From positions 992,001 through 1,056,000 of the forward strand of contig NC_015389.1 in NCBI RefSeq assembly GCF_000195315.1: a stretch of 64,000 bases of DNA, given 5' to 3'. Below the pieces are notes generated by a model. The model did not search any database. It was not told the DNA's origin and saw only the letters and a program-made list of their open reading frames with translations. Positions within the stretch are counted from its first letter, which is position 1. Each line of letters opens with the position of its first letter. Both the position numbers and the translations under genes were made by a program. Below are positions 28,470 through 38,455 of this stretch, piece after piece. Origin of the DNA: Coriobacterium glomerans PW2. GTDB lineage: Bacteria; Actinomycetota; Coriobacteriia; Coriobacteriales; Coriobacteriaceae.

Positions 28470-29227
28470 TCGAGGCCTTGAGCGTATTTCCCGATATGTT
28501 CGAGACCGTGATTTCCACCTCGATCGTCGGCCGCGCCCGACGTGCGGGGATCTTCGATTTTCGCGCGCATGATCTGCGTGACTGGACCCACGACCGGCAT
28601 CGCAGCGTCGACGATGAGCCCTACGGCGGAGGGCAGGGCATGCTGATGAAGGCCGAACCGCTCATCGAAGCGATCGAGTCGATCGGAGCGCATGGGCCGA
28701 GACCCCACGTCGTGTTCTTCACGCCCTGTGGCGAGCGGTTCTCGCAGCACGGTGCCGAGCGCCTCGCCGCGCGCGAGCGCATCCTGTTCGTCTGCGGACG
28801 CTACGAGGGCATCGACGAGCGCGCGCTCGCTTGGGGCGACGAGTGCATCTCAATCGGGGATTACGTCCTCACAGGCGGCGAGCTCGCCGCCATGGTCGTG
28901 ACCGACGCGATCGTGCGCCTTCTTCCCGGTGCGCTCGGCGACGAGCAGAGCGCACGCGAGGAGTCGTTCTCCGCTGGCCGGCTCGGGGGATTGCTCGAGT
29001 ATCCCCAGTACACCCGTCCCGCTTCGTTTCGCGGTATGGACGTTCCGGATGTTTTGCTCTCAGGCGATCACGCGCGCGTGGCCGCCTGGCGACGCGCGAG
29101 CGCCCTCGAGCGCACCTGTCGATGCCGACCGGACCTCGTAGATGGAGCGGATCTCACGGATCAGGAGCGCACTCGCGCGAACGAGCTCCTCGCGTGCTAT
29201 CATGTGACCTGCGAAAACGGTAGATAG
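28463..29227 (+). CDS. trmD: tRNA (guanine-N1)-methyltransferase TrmD
   Basis: Methylates G37 of tRNAs reading CUN, CCN and CGG codons, preventing frameshifts. It has 254 residues with the SPOUT trefoil-knot signatures: [28 protein letters not shown] and YPQYTRP. GTG 28463 has an AGAGGAGG-type site upstream and overlaps rimM. The lepB gene follows 9 bases after the stop. Confidence 0.97.
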   Translation: MLIEALSVFPDMFETVISTSIVGRARRAGIFDFRAHDLRDWTHDRHRSVDDEPYGGGQGMLMKAEPLIEAIESIGAHGPRPHVVFFTPCGERFSQHGAERLAARERILFVCGRYEGIDERALAWGDECISIGDYVLTGGELAAMVVTDAIVRLLPGALGDEQSAREESFSAGRLGGLLEYPQYTRPASFRGMDVPDVLLSGDHARVAAWRRASALERTCRCRPDLVDGADLTDQERTRANELLACYHVTCENGR

Positions 29228-29236
29228 GAGCATCCA

Positions 29237-29797
29237 TTGGCATCTAAGCGGCATTCCGTTCTGCGCAGCGCACTAGAGTGGATCACGTTATTGGTTGCGG
29301 CATTCTGCCTGTTCGTCTTCACGCGCACCTTTGTGACGGAGCCGTTCAGCGTGCCCACGGGCTCGATGGAGCCCACGATCAAAACTGGCGATCAGATCTT
29401 CGTGCAGAAGCTCACCAAGGAGTTCGGGATCCATGTCAAGCGCGGGGACATCGTGGTCTTTCGCAATCTCGATCTCGCGTCGAGCCATGAGATACTTGTG
29501 AAGCGGGTCATTGCGACTGCAGGTCAGACCGTTGATTTCAAAGATGGGCATGTCTGCGTCGACGGCATCGAGCTCGAGGAGCCGTATGCGAAGGGCGTCT
29601 CAGCACCGCTCCCGAACCACGCTCCGGGGACGAGCATCTCCTTCCCCCTCACCGTTCCAGATGGACAGGTATGGCTGATGGGCGACAACCGCGAGAACTC
29701 CTCCGATTCGAGGTTTTTCGGCCCGGTGCCCGAAGACGACTTGGTCGGCTCGGTTTTCATCCGGTACTGGCCGCTGTCGAGGTTTGGAATGCCCTAG
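29237..29797 (+). CDS. lepB: Signal peptidase I
   Basis: Membrane serine protease that removes signal peptides from exported proteins. It has 186 residues. One N-terminal membrane anchor (about residues 13-30) precedes the catalytic Ser43 in PTGSMEPTI. Lys89 in VKRVIATAGQ is the general base, and GDNRENSSDSR is the conserved box. TTG 29237 has GGAG about 6 bases upstream. It closes the rpsP operon. Confidence 0.96.
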   Translation: MASKRHSVLRSALEWITLLVAAFCLFVFTRTFVTEPFSVPTGSMEPTIKTGDQIFVQKLTKEFGIHVKRGDIVVFRNLDLASSHEILVKRVIATAGQTVDFKDGHVCVDGIELEEPYAKGVSAPLPNHAPGTSISFPLTVPDGQVWLMGDNRENSSDSRFFGPVPEDDLVGSVFIRYWPLSRFGMP

Positions 29798-29917
29798 GAG
29801 GTCGAGGGCGCACATGCGGCTCGCGGGCCTTTGTCCAGATTTCTTGTGCCGGCAGAGCGCGCGATGGGCTACCATATTCAACCGTATCGCACGCAACAGC
29901 CAAGGGGTTCGCCAGCT

Positions 29918-30820
29918 ATGATAGACTCATCGCTTTCTTTTCAGGATATCATTTCGAACCTTCAGAGGTTCTGGGCCGATCAGGGCTGCACCATCGTTCT
30001 GCCCTATGACAGCGAGGTGGGTGCGGGAACGTTTCACACCGCGACGCTGCTGCGCTCCCTGGGTCCGGATGACTGGCGTGCCTGCTACGCGCAGCCATGC
30101 CGCAGACCCGCTGACGGACGCTACGGCGAGAATCCCAACCGCATGCAGCACTACTACCAGTTCCAGGTCATCATGAAGCCGGCTCCCGAACGCAGCCAGG
30201 AGCTGTATCTGGATTCGCTTGCCGCGATCGGCATCGATGCGGCCGAGCACGATATCCGCTTCGTGGAGGACGACTGGGAGAGTCCGACGCTCGGCGCTTG
30301 GGGCCTCGGCTGGGAGGTGTGGCTCGACGGCATGGAGGTCACGCAGTACACCTACTTCCAGCAAGTGGGAGGTATCGAGTGCGACCCGGTTCCCGTGGAG
30401 ATCACCTACGGCCTCGAGCGTCTGGCGATGTACATCCAAAAGGTCGATTCGGTCTACGATCTCATCTGGAGTCGCTCGCCGGATGGCCTGACCGTGACCT
30501 ACGGCGATGTGTTTCTGGAAAACGAGCGAGAGTTCTCCGCTTACAACTTCGAGGTAGCCGACGTCGCTCTCATGAGATCGAAGTTCGACGATTACGAGGC
30601 CGAATGCCTCTCATGTCTGTCCGCGGGCCTGCCGTTGCCCGGATATGACTGCGTGCTCAAGTGCTCGCATGCATTCAACATTCTGGACGCGCGCGCCGCG
30701 CTGTCCGCTACAGAGCGCACGGCCTCGATCTTACGGGTTCGGACGCTCGCCAAGGCGTGCTGCGAGGCATGGATCAAAAAGAACGGGCACGGCTCGAGTG
30801 AGCCGGGAGACGAGGATTAG
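29918..30820 (+). CDS. glyQ: Glycyl-tRNA synthetase alpha subunit
   Basis: Catalytic subunit of the alpha2beta2 glycyl-tRNA synthetase. It has 300 residues with the family start [17 protein letters not shown] and the blocks AYVQPC-like [38 protein letters not shown] and [14 protein letters not shown] 29918 has AAGGGG 10 bases upstream. No T-box leader is visible in the 120 bases before it. The beta-subunit gene follows after 2 bases. Confidence 0.97.
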   Translation: MIDSSLSFQDIISNLQRFWADQGCTIVLPYDSEVGAGTFHTATLLRSLGPDDWRACYAQPCRRPADGRYGENPNRMQHYYQFQVIMKPAPERSQELYLDSLAAIGIDAAEHDIRFVEDDWESPTLGAWGLGWEVWLDGMEVTQYTYFQQVGGIECDPVPVEITYGLERLAMYIQKVDSVYDLIWSRSPDGLTVTYGDVFLENEREFSAYNFEVADVALMRSKFDDYEAECLSCLSAGLPLPGYDCVLKCSHAFNILDARAALSATERTASILRVRTLAKACCEAWIKKNGHGSSEPGDED

Positions 30821-30822
30821 CC

Positions 30823-32919
30823 ATGACTGGTCGCGACTATCTAATCGAGCTCGGATGCGAGGAGCTTCCCGCTCACCCTCTGTACCGAGCATGCGCGCAG
30901 TTCGGTGATCTCATCGAGCGCGGGCTCGCCGACGCCGGACTTGCCCATGGCCCCGTCCGGACGCTTTGCGCCCCTCGGCGCATGGCTGTTATCGTGGCCG
31001 ATGTCGCTGCGGCCACAGAGGAGGTGTGTCAGAGCCTTCGCGGTCCGGCGGCCGCCATCGCCTTTGATTCCACCGGTGCGCCCACAAAGGCCGCAGAGGG
31101 TTTTGCGCGAGGTCGCAATGCGCGGACCGCCGATCTCGTCGTGCGCGATGACGGGGGTCGCGATTACGTGTTTCTGGATGTTTGGTGCCCGCCTCGATCT
31201 GCTCGCGACATCCTTGCGGATGCGGTTCCCTCCGCGATCGCGCGCGTGTCCTGGCCGCGCTCCCAGCGATGGGGAAGGCGTCCCGAACGCTTCGCGCGAC
31301 CGATCCGGTGGCTTGTTTCGCTTCTTGGCGATACGGTGGTTCCGTTTTCGTTCGCCGGCGTGGAGGCGGGACGGCGCACCCGCGGGCTGCGCGTGCTCGG
31401 CGTCGAGCCGGAGCTGTCCTGCGCGGATGCCTATGAGCGGACGCTCGAGGATGCCGGCGTCATCGTGGACGCTCGCCGCCGCCGCGATATCATCGAGCGG
31501 GGAGTGCACGAGATCGAGCGCGATCTCGGCGCGCGCGCGGACATGCCGCGAAAGGTCTTCGAGGAGGTCGTGAACCTGGTCGAGTACCCGCGCGTGCTGC
31601 GCGGCTCCTTCGATGAGGCGTTCTTGGATGTGCCCCATGAGATCATCTGCGATTCCATGCTCTCCAACCAGCGCTACTTTCCGCTCTATGATGAACACGG
31701 CCGTCTGACGCGGAACTTCGTCCTCGTCGCGAACACTCCGCTGAGCGCTGAGCGCGAGATCATCGCCGGCAACGAGCGCGTCGTGCGCGCCCGACTCTTC
31801 GATGCGAAGTTCTTCTACGATGAGGATCTCGATGTGCCCCTCGAGACGCTTCGCGCGCGTCTCGAGCGCGTCGGCTTCCAGAAGAGGCTCGGCAGTCTGC
31901 TGCAGAAGTCCGATCGCATCGAACGGCTGGCCGCTCGTATCGCCCAGCGCGCCGGATTCGATGCGCAGCGCACCGCGGACACCTGCCGGGCGGCGCGCTT
32001 CGCCAAGGCGGATCTCGTTTCCGCAGCGGTCGTGGAGTTCACGAGCCAGCAGGGGGTCATGGGCGGCTATTACGCGCGTGCGGCCGGTGAGCCCGAGGAG
32101 GTGGCCGTCGCGATTCGAGATCACTACCGGCCTCGTTTCGCCGGTGACGCGCTGCCCGAGACCGTCATCGGGGCAGCCGTCGCGATCGCAGACAAGCTCG
32201 ATACGATCGCGGGCATCTTCGCCGCCGACGAGGCGCCGACGGGCTCCTCGGATCCCTATGCCTTGCGACGGGCCGCCATCGGCATCATCGCCATCGCTCG
32301 CGACACGCTTCCGATCGATCTGGCTCCGCTCATAGAAGAAGCGCTGCGCGGCTATGCGGAGCAGGGGGTTGAATTCGATTTCGATGCGGTCGAGGCCGCG
32401 ATTCGATCATTTATAGCCAACAGGCTCGTCGGCGTCGTCCGCGAGGAGGGTGCGGCACCGGATACCGCCCGCGCCGTCGCCTCGGTCGGGGTGATCTCAC
32501 CCGCCGATTTCATCGACCGCTGCCTGGCTCTCGATGAGGCGCGCGAGCACGATCGCGACACCTTCGAAGATCTGGCGGTCGCCTACGCGCGCGCGAGCCA
32601 CATCGCCGATCCCTCGCTCGGCATCGAGTGCGACCGCGCGCTCATGGGTACCGCCGAGATCGAGCTTCTGCTCGCGGTCGACGATGAGCGCGCCGTGGTC
32701 TCACGGGCCCTGCGGGATCGTGACTACGCCCGGTCGTTTTCCGCCTTGGCTGCGCTGCGGGTTCCGGTCGATCGATTCTTCGAGGAGGTCCTCGTCATGG
32801 ACGAGGACCGCTCGCTGCGCGAGAACCGTCTCAAACTGCTCAACCGGTTCGTTGCCGTGTTCTCCGATGTGGCCGATATCGGCGAGCTCGCGCGAAAGCG
32901 ACAGGCAGCCAGGCCCTAG
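30823..32919 (+). CDS. glyS: Glycyl-tRNA synthetase beta subunit
   Basis: tRNA-binding subunit of the bacterial tetrameric glycyl-tRNA synthetase. At 698 residues it is full length. It has the N-terminal LIELGCEELPA motif, an internal HD-like region (RAARFAKADLVS) and the C-terminal anticodon-binding domain ending in LKLLNRFVAVFSDVADI. ATG 30823 begins 2 bases after the glyQ stop. Confidence 0.97.
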   Translation: MTGRDYLIELGCEELPAHPLYRACAQFGDLIERGLADAGLAHGPVRTLCAPRRMAVIVADVAAATEEVCQSLRGPAAAIAFDSTGAPTKAAEGFARGRNARTADLVVRDDGGRDYVFLDVWCPPRSARDILADAVPSAIARVSWPRSQRWGRRPERFARPIRWLVSLLGDTVVPFSFAGVEAGRRTRGLRVLGVEPELSCADAYERTLEDAGVIVDARRRRDIIERGVHEIERDLGARADMPRKVFEEVVNLVEYPRVLRGSFDEAFLDVPHEIICDSMLSNQRYFPLYDEHGRLTRNFVLVANTPLSAEREIIAGNERVVRARLFDAKFFYDEDLDVPLETLRARLERVGFQKRLGSLLQKSDRIERLAARIAQRAGFDAQRTADTCRAARFAKADLVSAAVVEFTSQQGVMGGYYARAAGEPEEVAVAIRDHYRPRFAGDALPETVIGAAVAIADKLDTIAGIFAADEAPTGSSDPYALRRAAIGIIAIARDTLPIDLAPLIEEALRGYAEQGVEFDFDAVEAAIRSFIANRLVGVVREEGAAPDTARAVASVGVISPADFIDRCLALDEAREHDRDTFEDLAVAYARASHIADPSLGIECDRALMGTAEIELLLAVDDERAVVSRALRDRDYARSFSALAALRVPVDRFFEEVLVMDEDRSLRENRLKLLNRFVAVFSDVADIGELARKRQAARP

Positions 32920-32931
32920 GGAGGTACAATC

Positions 32932-33804
32932 ATGGAAGCATGCCCCACCGCGGACGTCCCCCACGTCCATGTCATCTCCGATTCTCTGGGCGACACGGCC
33001 TTTGAGGTGGTGCGCGCCGCCGCCGGTCAGTTCGATGAGGGGATCATCGCGATCGACCGGCTTCCGAAGGTGCGCTCAGCCGAGCAGGTTCAGGCCTATC
33101 TCGTCCCCAGGATCGAGGCGGGGCAGCACATGGCGGCATTTCACACGATCGTCGAGCCGGTGCTTCATGCCGAGGTCGTGAACCTGCTGAGCGCGCTTCG
33201 GATTCCCTCGGTCGATCTGATGGCGCCAGCCATAGACACGATCTCCATTCTCGCCCAGGCCATTCCCAACGGAGTCCCCGGGTCCATACATCGGACCGAT
33301 GATCAGTATTTCAAGCGCATCGCCTGCATGGAGTACTTCGTCGAGCACGACGACGGCCGAAACGCCGATGACATCGCCGAAGCTGACATCGTCTTGCTGG
33401 GCATCTCGCGCACCTCGAAGACACCGCTGTCGATGTATCTGGCCTACAGGGGCTACAAGGTCGCCAACATTCCGCTCGCACTCGGCGTGGAGCCGCCCGC
33501 TTCACTGTTCGAACTCGACCCGATTCACCTGTTCGGCTTGCTCTCGACCACCGATGTCATCGCAGGCATCCGAGACCGGCGTCTGGGTGACGACTTCGCG
33601 CGCGCGGTGGCTGGCAGCTATGCGGATCCAAGTGAGATCACTCGTGAGATGGACGAGGCCCGCGCTCTCATGCGCCGGCTCGGCTGCATGATCGTGCGCA
33701 CCGACGGAAAGGCCATCGAGGAATCCGCATCCGAGATAGAGCGTCATCTCGAGACCGTGAAGGCGGCCCGCGCATCGCGATCCGCAAACACTTCTCGCGA
33801 TTGA
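32932..33804 (+). CDS. Pyruvate, phosphate dikinase regulatory protein (DUF299 kinase/phosphorylase)
   Basis: Bifunctional ADP-dependent kinase and phosphorylase that switches PPDK off and on by modifying an active-site threonine. It has 290 residues. The family opening HVISDSLGDTAFEV and the P-loop GISRTSKTPLSMYLA are present. GGGAGG precedes ATG 32932. It is encoded just before ppdK, its substrate. Members named PSRP act on PEP synthase instead, but the neighbour here makes PPDK the likely target. Confidence 0.95.
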   Translation: MEACPTADVPHVHVISDSLGDTAFEVVRAAAGQFDEGIIAIDRLPKVRSAEQVQAYLVPRIEAGQHMAAFHTIVEPVLHAEVVNLLSALRIPSVDLMAPAIDTISILAQAIPNGVPGSIHRTDDQYFKRIACMEYFVEHDDGRNADDIAEADIVLLGISRTSKTPLSMYLAYRGYKVANIPLALGVEPPASLFELDPIHLFGLLSTTDVIAGIRDRRLGDDFARAVAGSYADPSEITREMDEARALMRRLGCMIVRTDGKAIEESASEIERHLETVKAARASRSANTSRD

Positions 33805-34022
33805 TCCGCGCGGCCGCAGGATCGAGGCGGGCTCCATAGTGTGCACACGAAATGACCCGCTCGCCGCAAAATCAGTCTCGGCGGCGGAGCTTTTCGCAGT
33901 ACCGAGAGGTAGAAGCCGTATCATTAAATGGTTGTAGAAGGACCGGTTCCTCTCTCTCCTCTGAGGAGTCGAGTCAGATCACGATGGTGCGGCATCTGCC
34001 GTCACCGAAAGGGGGAGTATCT

Positions 34023-36788
34023 GTGAGCGAACAGAAGAGAGTCTATCGGTTTGGCACCGATGCGCAGGGAAACGATGTGACCGAGGGCGGCGCCAGCATG
34101 AAGTTCGCACTCGGAGGCAAGGGTGCCAACCTCGCTGAGATGTGCCGCATCGGTCTTCCCGTTCCGGGGGGCTTCACCATCACCTGTCAGACCTGCGTCG
34201 AGTATTCCGGTGCCGGCAACGTGTGGCCCGAGGGCACGCTCGATGAGATCGATGCGGCGACGCGCGATCTCGAGCACCGGCAGGGCAAGAGCCTGGGCGA
34301 TCCTCATGATCCGCTTCTGGTCTCCGTGCGTTCCGGGGCTCCGTTCTCGATGCCGGGCATGATGGATACCGTTTTGAATCTCGGTCTCAACGACGATTCC
34401 GTCCAGGGCCTTATCGAGCAGACGAAAAACCCGCACTTCGCTTGGGACTCATATCGCCGCTTCATTCAGATGTTCTCGAATGTCGTTCTCGGCATCGATT
34501 CGGACTACTTTGAGAACGCTCTCACCGAGAAGCGCATGGTCGCCGGTGTCAAGAGCGACTCAGAGCTTACAGCTGAGCAGCTGAAGGAACTCGTTTGCGA
34601 GTTCAGGGAGATCGCCGCGGAGCACATCTCCGCCGATGAGCACCCAGAGCTCGTGATCGAGGGCAAAGCCGTGTTTCCGACCGATCCCGAACTGCAGCTG
34701 AAACTCGCGATCGAAGCGGTGTTCGGCAGCTGGATGAACGAGCGCGCCTGCATCTACCGCAAGGCGAACGGCATTTCAGACGATCTGGGCACTGCGGTGA
34801 ACGTGCAGGTCATGGTCTACGGCAACAAGGGGGAGACGTCCGCGACCGGCGTCGCGTTCACGCGCAACCCCGCCGATGGCACACGCGAGTTCTACGGCGA
34901 TTTCCTCATCGACGCTCAGGGCGAGGATGTCGTGGCGGGCATCCGCAACACCGAGCCCATCTCCGATCTCAAGATCAAACCGGTGTTCGCACAGGCTGGC
35001 GAGCAGCTCGAGAGCATCTTCGGTATCCTCGAGAACCATTATCGCGACATGTGCGACATCGAGTTCACGATCGAGCAGGGCAAGCTCTACATGCTCCAGA
35101 CGCGCGTCGGAAAGCGCACCGCGTCCGCGGCGCTCAAAATCGCCATAGACATGGTCGGGGAGGGCCTGATCTCCCGCGAGGAGGCCGTGAGCCGCATCGA
35201 CCCCGCCCAGTTGGACCAGCTGCTCCATCCGCAGTTCGACACCGGCAGCGACATCGAGGTTCTCGCGCGCGGTCTGAACGCGAGCCCCGGGGCCGCCGTG
35301 GGCGCGATCGTGTTCTCCTCCGAGGACGCGGTGGCAGCCGCCGACGAGGGTCGCCCGGTCATCCTCGTGCGGTGGGAGACCAATCCGGATGATCTCAAGG
35401 GCATGGTCGCCGCCGAGGGCATACTCACGAGCCACGGCGGCAAGACGAGCCACGCAGCGGTCATCGCTCGCGGCATGGGCGCGCCGTGCGTCTGCGGTGT
35501 CGAATCGTTCTCGATCGATGCCGCAAACAAGGAGGTGCGCGTCGACGGAGCGGACATCGTCTTGCATGAGGGCGATATCATCTCGATCGACGGGACCTCG
35601 GGCATCGTCGTGCTCGGAGCCGTCGATCTCGTCTCGCCGGAGCTGACCGGGGATCTCGAGACGATCCTCGGTTGGGCCGACACGATCCGCATGGACAGCT
35701 CGAAGGGCACTCCGAACCGCGTGCGCGTCAACGCTGATAATCCCGCGGACGCGAAGCTCGCGCTCGAGTTCGGTGCGGAGGCGATAGGACTGTGCCGCAC
35801 GGAGCACATGTTTTTGGGTGACCGGAAAAACATCATCCAGAGTTTCATCCTTACCGATGACGAACAGGTGAAGGCGAAGGCACTCGAAGATCTGCTTCGA
35901 GTCCAGACCGATGACTTCCTGCAGATGTTTCGCACGATGGACGGACGCGACGTCGTGGTTCGCCTCATCGATCCGCCTCTTCACGAGTTCTTGGACGATC
36001 CGCGTGAACTCGAGGTCGCAATCGCCAAGCGAGAGGTCGAGGGCGCGCCCGCCGACGAACTCGAGGCGCTGAGGAAGCGTCTTCGCGATATCGACGGCAT
36101 GGTCGAATCCAACCCCATGCTCGGCCTGCGCGGCGTCCGTCTCTCGATCGTCTACCCCGATCTGCCTCTCATGCAGGTTCGCGCTATCGCGACGGCAGCG
36201 GCGCGTCTCAAGCGCGACGAGGGGCTCAATCCTCATCCGGAGGTGCTCGTGCCGCTGGTCGCCATCGCGCAGGAGCATGTCCAGACCCGAGCCGTCATCG
36301 AGCGGGTCGTCGCCGAGGTTGCCGAGGAGTTCGGCATCCGGCTCGACATACCGGTCGGCACGATGTTCGAGCTGCCGCGCGCCTGCATGGTGGCGGATGC
36401 GATCGCGGAGCACTCCGATTTCTTCAGCTTCGGTACGAACGACCTCACTCAGACGACGTTCGGCTTCTCACGTGATGACGCCGAAGCGAAATTCATTCCT
36501 ATCTACCTGCATAAGAAGATTCTCGAGTCCAATCCCTTCGAGACGATCGACGATGTCGTCGTCGAGCTCGTCAAGATGGCGGTTGACAAGAGCCGCGCGA
36601 CGAAAGACGGCCTCATGTGCGGTGTCTGCGGCGAGCACGGCGGGGATCCGGCTTCCATCATGAAGCTGTTCAACGTCGCCGGCGTCGACTACGTGTCCTG
36701 CTCTCCGTATCGCGTCCCGGTGGCGCGTCTGGCGGCCGCCCAGGCGAAGCTGGAAGCCGAGCAGGGTTTCTCCACGCAGGACAAGTGA
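34023..36788 (+). CDS. ppdK: Pyruvate, phosphate dikinase
   Basis: Interconverts pyruvate, ATP and phosphate with phosphoenolpyruvate, AMP and diphosphate. It has 921 residues: an N-terminal ATP-grasp nucleotide domain (LGGKGANLAEM; SVRSGAPFSMPGMMDT), the central phosphohistidine domain (HGGKTSHAAVIARGMG), and the C-terminal PEP barrel with FGTNDLTQ and CGEHGGDP. The regulatory threonine, which lies two residues before the phosphohistidine in this family, is present as T-S-H. GTG 34023 is chosen because GGGGGAG lies 5-6 bases upstream; an ATG at 33852 adds 57 unrelated residues. Confidence 0.97.
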   Translation: MSEQKRVYRFGTDAQGNDVTEGGASMKFALGGKGANLAEMCRIGLPVPGGFTITCQTCVEYSGAGNVWPEGTLDEIDAATRDLEHRQGKSLGDPHDPLLVSVRSGAPFSMPGMMDTVLNLGLNDDSVQGLIEQTKNPHFAWDSYRRFIQMFSNVVLGIDSDYFENALTEKRMVAGVKSDSELTAEQLKELVCEFREIAAEHISADEHPELVIEGKAVFPTDPELQLKLAIEAVFGSWMNERACIYRKANGISDDLGTAVNVQVMVYGNKGETSATGVAFTRNPADGTREFYGDFLIDAQGEDVVAGIRNTEPISDLKIKPVFAQAGEQLESIFGILENHYRDMCDIEFTIEQGKLYMLQTRVGKRTASAALKIAIDMVGEGLISREEAVSRIDPAQLDQLLHPQFDTGSDIEVLARGLNASPGAAVGAIVFSSEDAVAAADEGRPVILVRWETNPDDLKGMVAAEGILTSHGGKTSHAAVIARGMGAPCVCGVESFSIDAANKEVRVDGADIVLHEGDIISIDGTSGIVVLGAVDLVSPELTGDLETILGWADTIRMDSSKGTPNRVRVNADNPADAKLALEFGAEAIGLCRTEHMFLGDRKNIIQSFILTDDEQVKAKALEDLLRVQTDDFLQMFRTMDGRDVVVRLIDPPLHEFLDDPRELEVAIAKREVEGAPADELEALRKRLRDIDGMVESNPMLGLRGVRLSIVYPDLPLMQVRAIATAAARLKRDEGLNPHPEVLVPLVAIAQEHVQTRAVIERVVAEVAEEFGIRLDIPVGTMFELPRACMVADAIAEHSDFFSFGTNDLTQTTFGFSRDDAEAKFIPIYLHKKILESNPFETIDDVVVELVKMAVDKSRATKDGLMCGVCGEHGGDPASIMKLFNVAGVDYVSCSPYRVPVARLAAAQAKLEAEQGFSTQDK

Positions 36789-36829
36789 GCTCGCGACCGG
36801 TTCGTTTCGGTTGAATCGGAGATCTGATC

Positions 36830-36856
36830 GTCGGGGCGCCGCTTGGGCGCCCCGAC
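36830..36856 (+). terminator. Strong hairpin after ppdK
   Basis: A perfect 11-bp GC-rich stem (36830-36840 with 36846-36856) and a 5-base loop lie 41 bases after the ppdK stop. There is no T-run, so termination may depend on other factors, or the hairpin may protect the 3' end. Confidence 0.6.
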
Positions 36857-36974
36857 GCGTCTCGCACGCCTCCGCTTTCTATCTGCGCGCTCGGCTCGCG
36901 TCGGCTTCACGATCATTTGATGCGCCGATCGCTCATCCTTTGTGCTCGGATGCTCGAATCATGCGAGATTCTTC

Positions 36975-37002
36975 TTGCGGGCGGAGCGCGTCCGCGTATA
37001 AT
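36975..37002 (+). promoter_or_regulatory. Promoter of rplS
   Basis: TTGCGG (36975-36980) and a consensus TATAAT (36997-37002) are 16 bases apart. The start would lie near 37009, about 54 bases before the rplS ATG. Confidence 0.65.
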
Positions 37003-37062
37003 GATCTCGTTTGTTCAACTATGTGCCGTGCCCGCGTGCCGGCACCTCTAGAGGAGTAGGGA

Positions 37063-37410
37063 ATGCAGATGGATTTCATTCGCGCAATCGAGCGGCAGCA
37101 GATCCGTGAGGATCTCCCCCAGGTCCGCGTTGGAGACAACGTCAAGGTCCACTATCGCATCAAGGAGGGAGACCGCGAGCGCATCCAGATATTTCAGGGC
37201 GATGTCATCCGCATGAGCGGGGGTTCGTCTCGCGAAACGTTCACCGTACGCAAGATCTCGTTCAGCGTGGGTGTGGAGCGCACGTTTCCGCTTCATAGTC
37301 CCAAGATCGCGAAGCTCGAGGTCGTTCGCCACGGTCGCGTGCGTCGCGCCAAGCTTTACTACCTGCGTGACAAAATCGGCAAGGCGGCGCGCATCCCAGA
37401 GAGGCGCTAG
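37063..37410 (+). CDS. rplS: 50S ribosomal protein L19 (bL19)
   Basis: Located at the 30S-50S interface. It has 115 residues with the family sequences [31 protein letters not shown], here seen in pieces such as FRPGDTV-like [22 protein letters not shown] and [19 protein letters not shown] upstream supports ATG 37063. It has its own promoter and terminator, so it is largely monocistronic. Confidence 0.98.
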   Translation: MQMDFIRAIERQQIREDLPQVRVGDNVKVHYRIKEGDRERIQIFQGDVIRMSGGSSRETFTVRKISFSVGVERTFPLHSPKIAKLEVVRHGRVRRAKLYYLRDKIGKAARIPERR

Positions 37411-37427
37411 GGATCGGCATCGCGGCA

Positions 37428-37452
37428 CGGCTGATCGCGCCGCGATCAGCCG
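37428..37452 (+). repeat. Perfect inverted repeat after rplS
   Basis: CGGCTGATCGCG (37428-37439) is followed after one base by its exact reverse complement (37441-37452). It lies 18 bases after the rplS stop and directly before the rplS terminator, so a transcript could fold into two hairpins in tandem. Confidence 0.7.
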
Positions 37453-37458
37453 TCGCTT

Positions 37459-37490
37459 CGGGTCGCCTTCAGGGGCGGCCCGTTTTTTTT
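37459..37490 (+). terminator. Rho-independent terminator after rplS
   Basis: A 9-bp stem with one G-U pair (37459-37467 with 37474-37482) and a 6-base loop is followed by eight T residues. The rnhB ribosome site begins immediately after it, so rnhB expression depends on readthrough or on an unseen promoter. Confidence 0.92.
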
Positions 37491-37502
37491 AAGGTGATCT
37501 TC

Positions 37503-38291
37503 ATGGCAAATCTCACGAGTTCGGCCTCTGCGGCGCATGTCGCCGCTCTGCTTTCGAGTGCGGACATCGACGATATCCAGACGATAGCCGATCGTTACCG
37601 AGATGACCCGCGCATTCAGGTGCAGAAGGCTCGCGCTGTCGCCCTCAGGCGCCTCGAGCGCGAGCGCCTCGAGCGCGAGCGCGTCCGCGCGATGTATGAG
37701 ATGCAGACGCGTCTCGGCGGGCGAGGAGTTGTGATCGGGGTGGACGAGGTGGGGCGCGGCTCGGTGGCCGGCCCGCTCACCGTGTGCGCCGTCTGCCTGC
37801 CGCCGACGCCGATCATCTGGGGTGTAAACGATTCAAAACGGCTGTCTGCGGCGAAGCGCCAGAAACTCGCCGCCCGCATAGAGCGCATCGCTCGAGCGAT
37901 CGGCATATGTCATATCCCGGCGTGCGATATCGATCGATGCGGCATGGGCGCGGCCCTGCGTCACGCGGTCCGTCTCGCCGTGGCGGACTGCGGTCTCGAG
38001 CCCGACTGCGTTCTCATGGACGGCAACCCTCTCGGCGCCGTCGAGCGCGAGCGCTGCGTGGTGCACGGTGACGCATTGGTCGCCTCCATCGCGGCGGCCT
38101 CCATCGTGGCGAAGGTCACCCGTGACGACCTCATGATTGAGCTCGATAGCACCTACCCGGGCTACCACCTCGCAGCATCGAAGGGCTACGCGTCCCCTGA
38201 GCACATCGAGGCCATCCGCGAGCGCGGCCTCACGCCTGAACACCGCGCGAGCTTCTGTGGAAACTTCGTGCAGACCCTGCCGCTGTTTTGA
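37503..38291 (+). CDS. rnhB: Ribonuclease HII
   Basis: Removes RNA from RNA-DNA hybrids and misincorporated ribonucleotides. It has 262 residues. The N-terminal extension of about 75 residues (with DDPRIQVQKARAVALRRL) is typical of Gram-positive RnhB. The catalytic core has GVDEVGRGSVAGP (Asp81, Glu82) and the DG...H...SIAAASIVAKVTRD region. ATG 37503 has AAGGTGA 5 bases upstream; GTG 37494 is an alternative. Confidence 0.96.
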   Translation: MANLTSSASAAHVAALLSSADIDDIQTIADRYRDDPRIQVQKARAVALRRLERERLERERVRAMYEMQTRLGGRGVVIGVDEVGRGSVAGPLTVCAVCLPPTPIIWGVNDSKRLSAAKRQKLAARIERIARAIGICHIPACDIDRCGMGAALRHAVRLAVADCGLEPDCVLMDGNPLGAVERERCVVHGDALVASIAAASIVAKVTRDDLMIELDSTYPGYHLAASKGYASPEHIEAIRERGLTPEHRASFCGNFVQTLPLF

Positions 38292-38455
38292 TGACAGCAT
38301 ATCGCTGTGCGCCGTTTCGGCGCGGCGGGGAGCGGCCCTGATCCAGTTCGTGTCAGCTTTCGGCGAGAAACCCGCATCTTCGCGTTACATCTTTCAAGAC
38401 CCCTGTCAGATCCGCTGTGCACACTGTCCCTCGAAGTCGAGGAGAGGGGCAGATC

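Noticed and set aside
29798-29917. T-box or glycine riboswitch before glyQ
   Set aside because: No T-box consensus or tandem aptamer motif is present in the 120-base gap. The region before proS was checked with the same result.
33852-34022. Longer ppdK starting at ATG 33852
   Set aside because: The extra 57 residues do not fit the family, whereas GTG 34023 has a strong ribosome site and matches the usual N-terminus.
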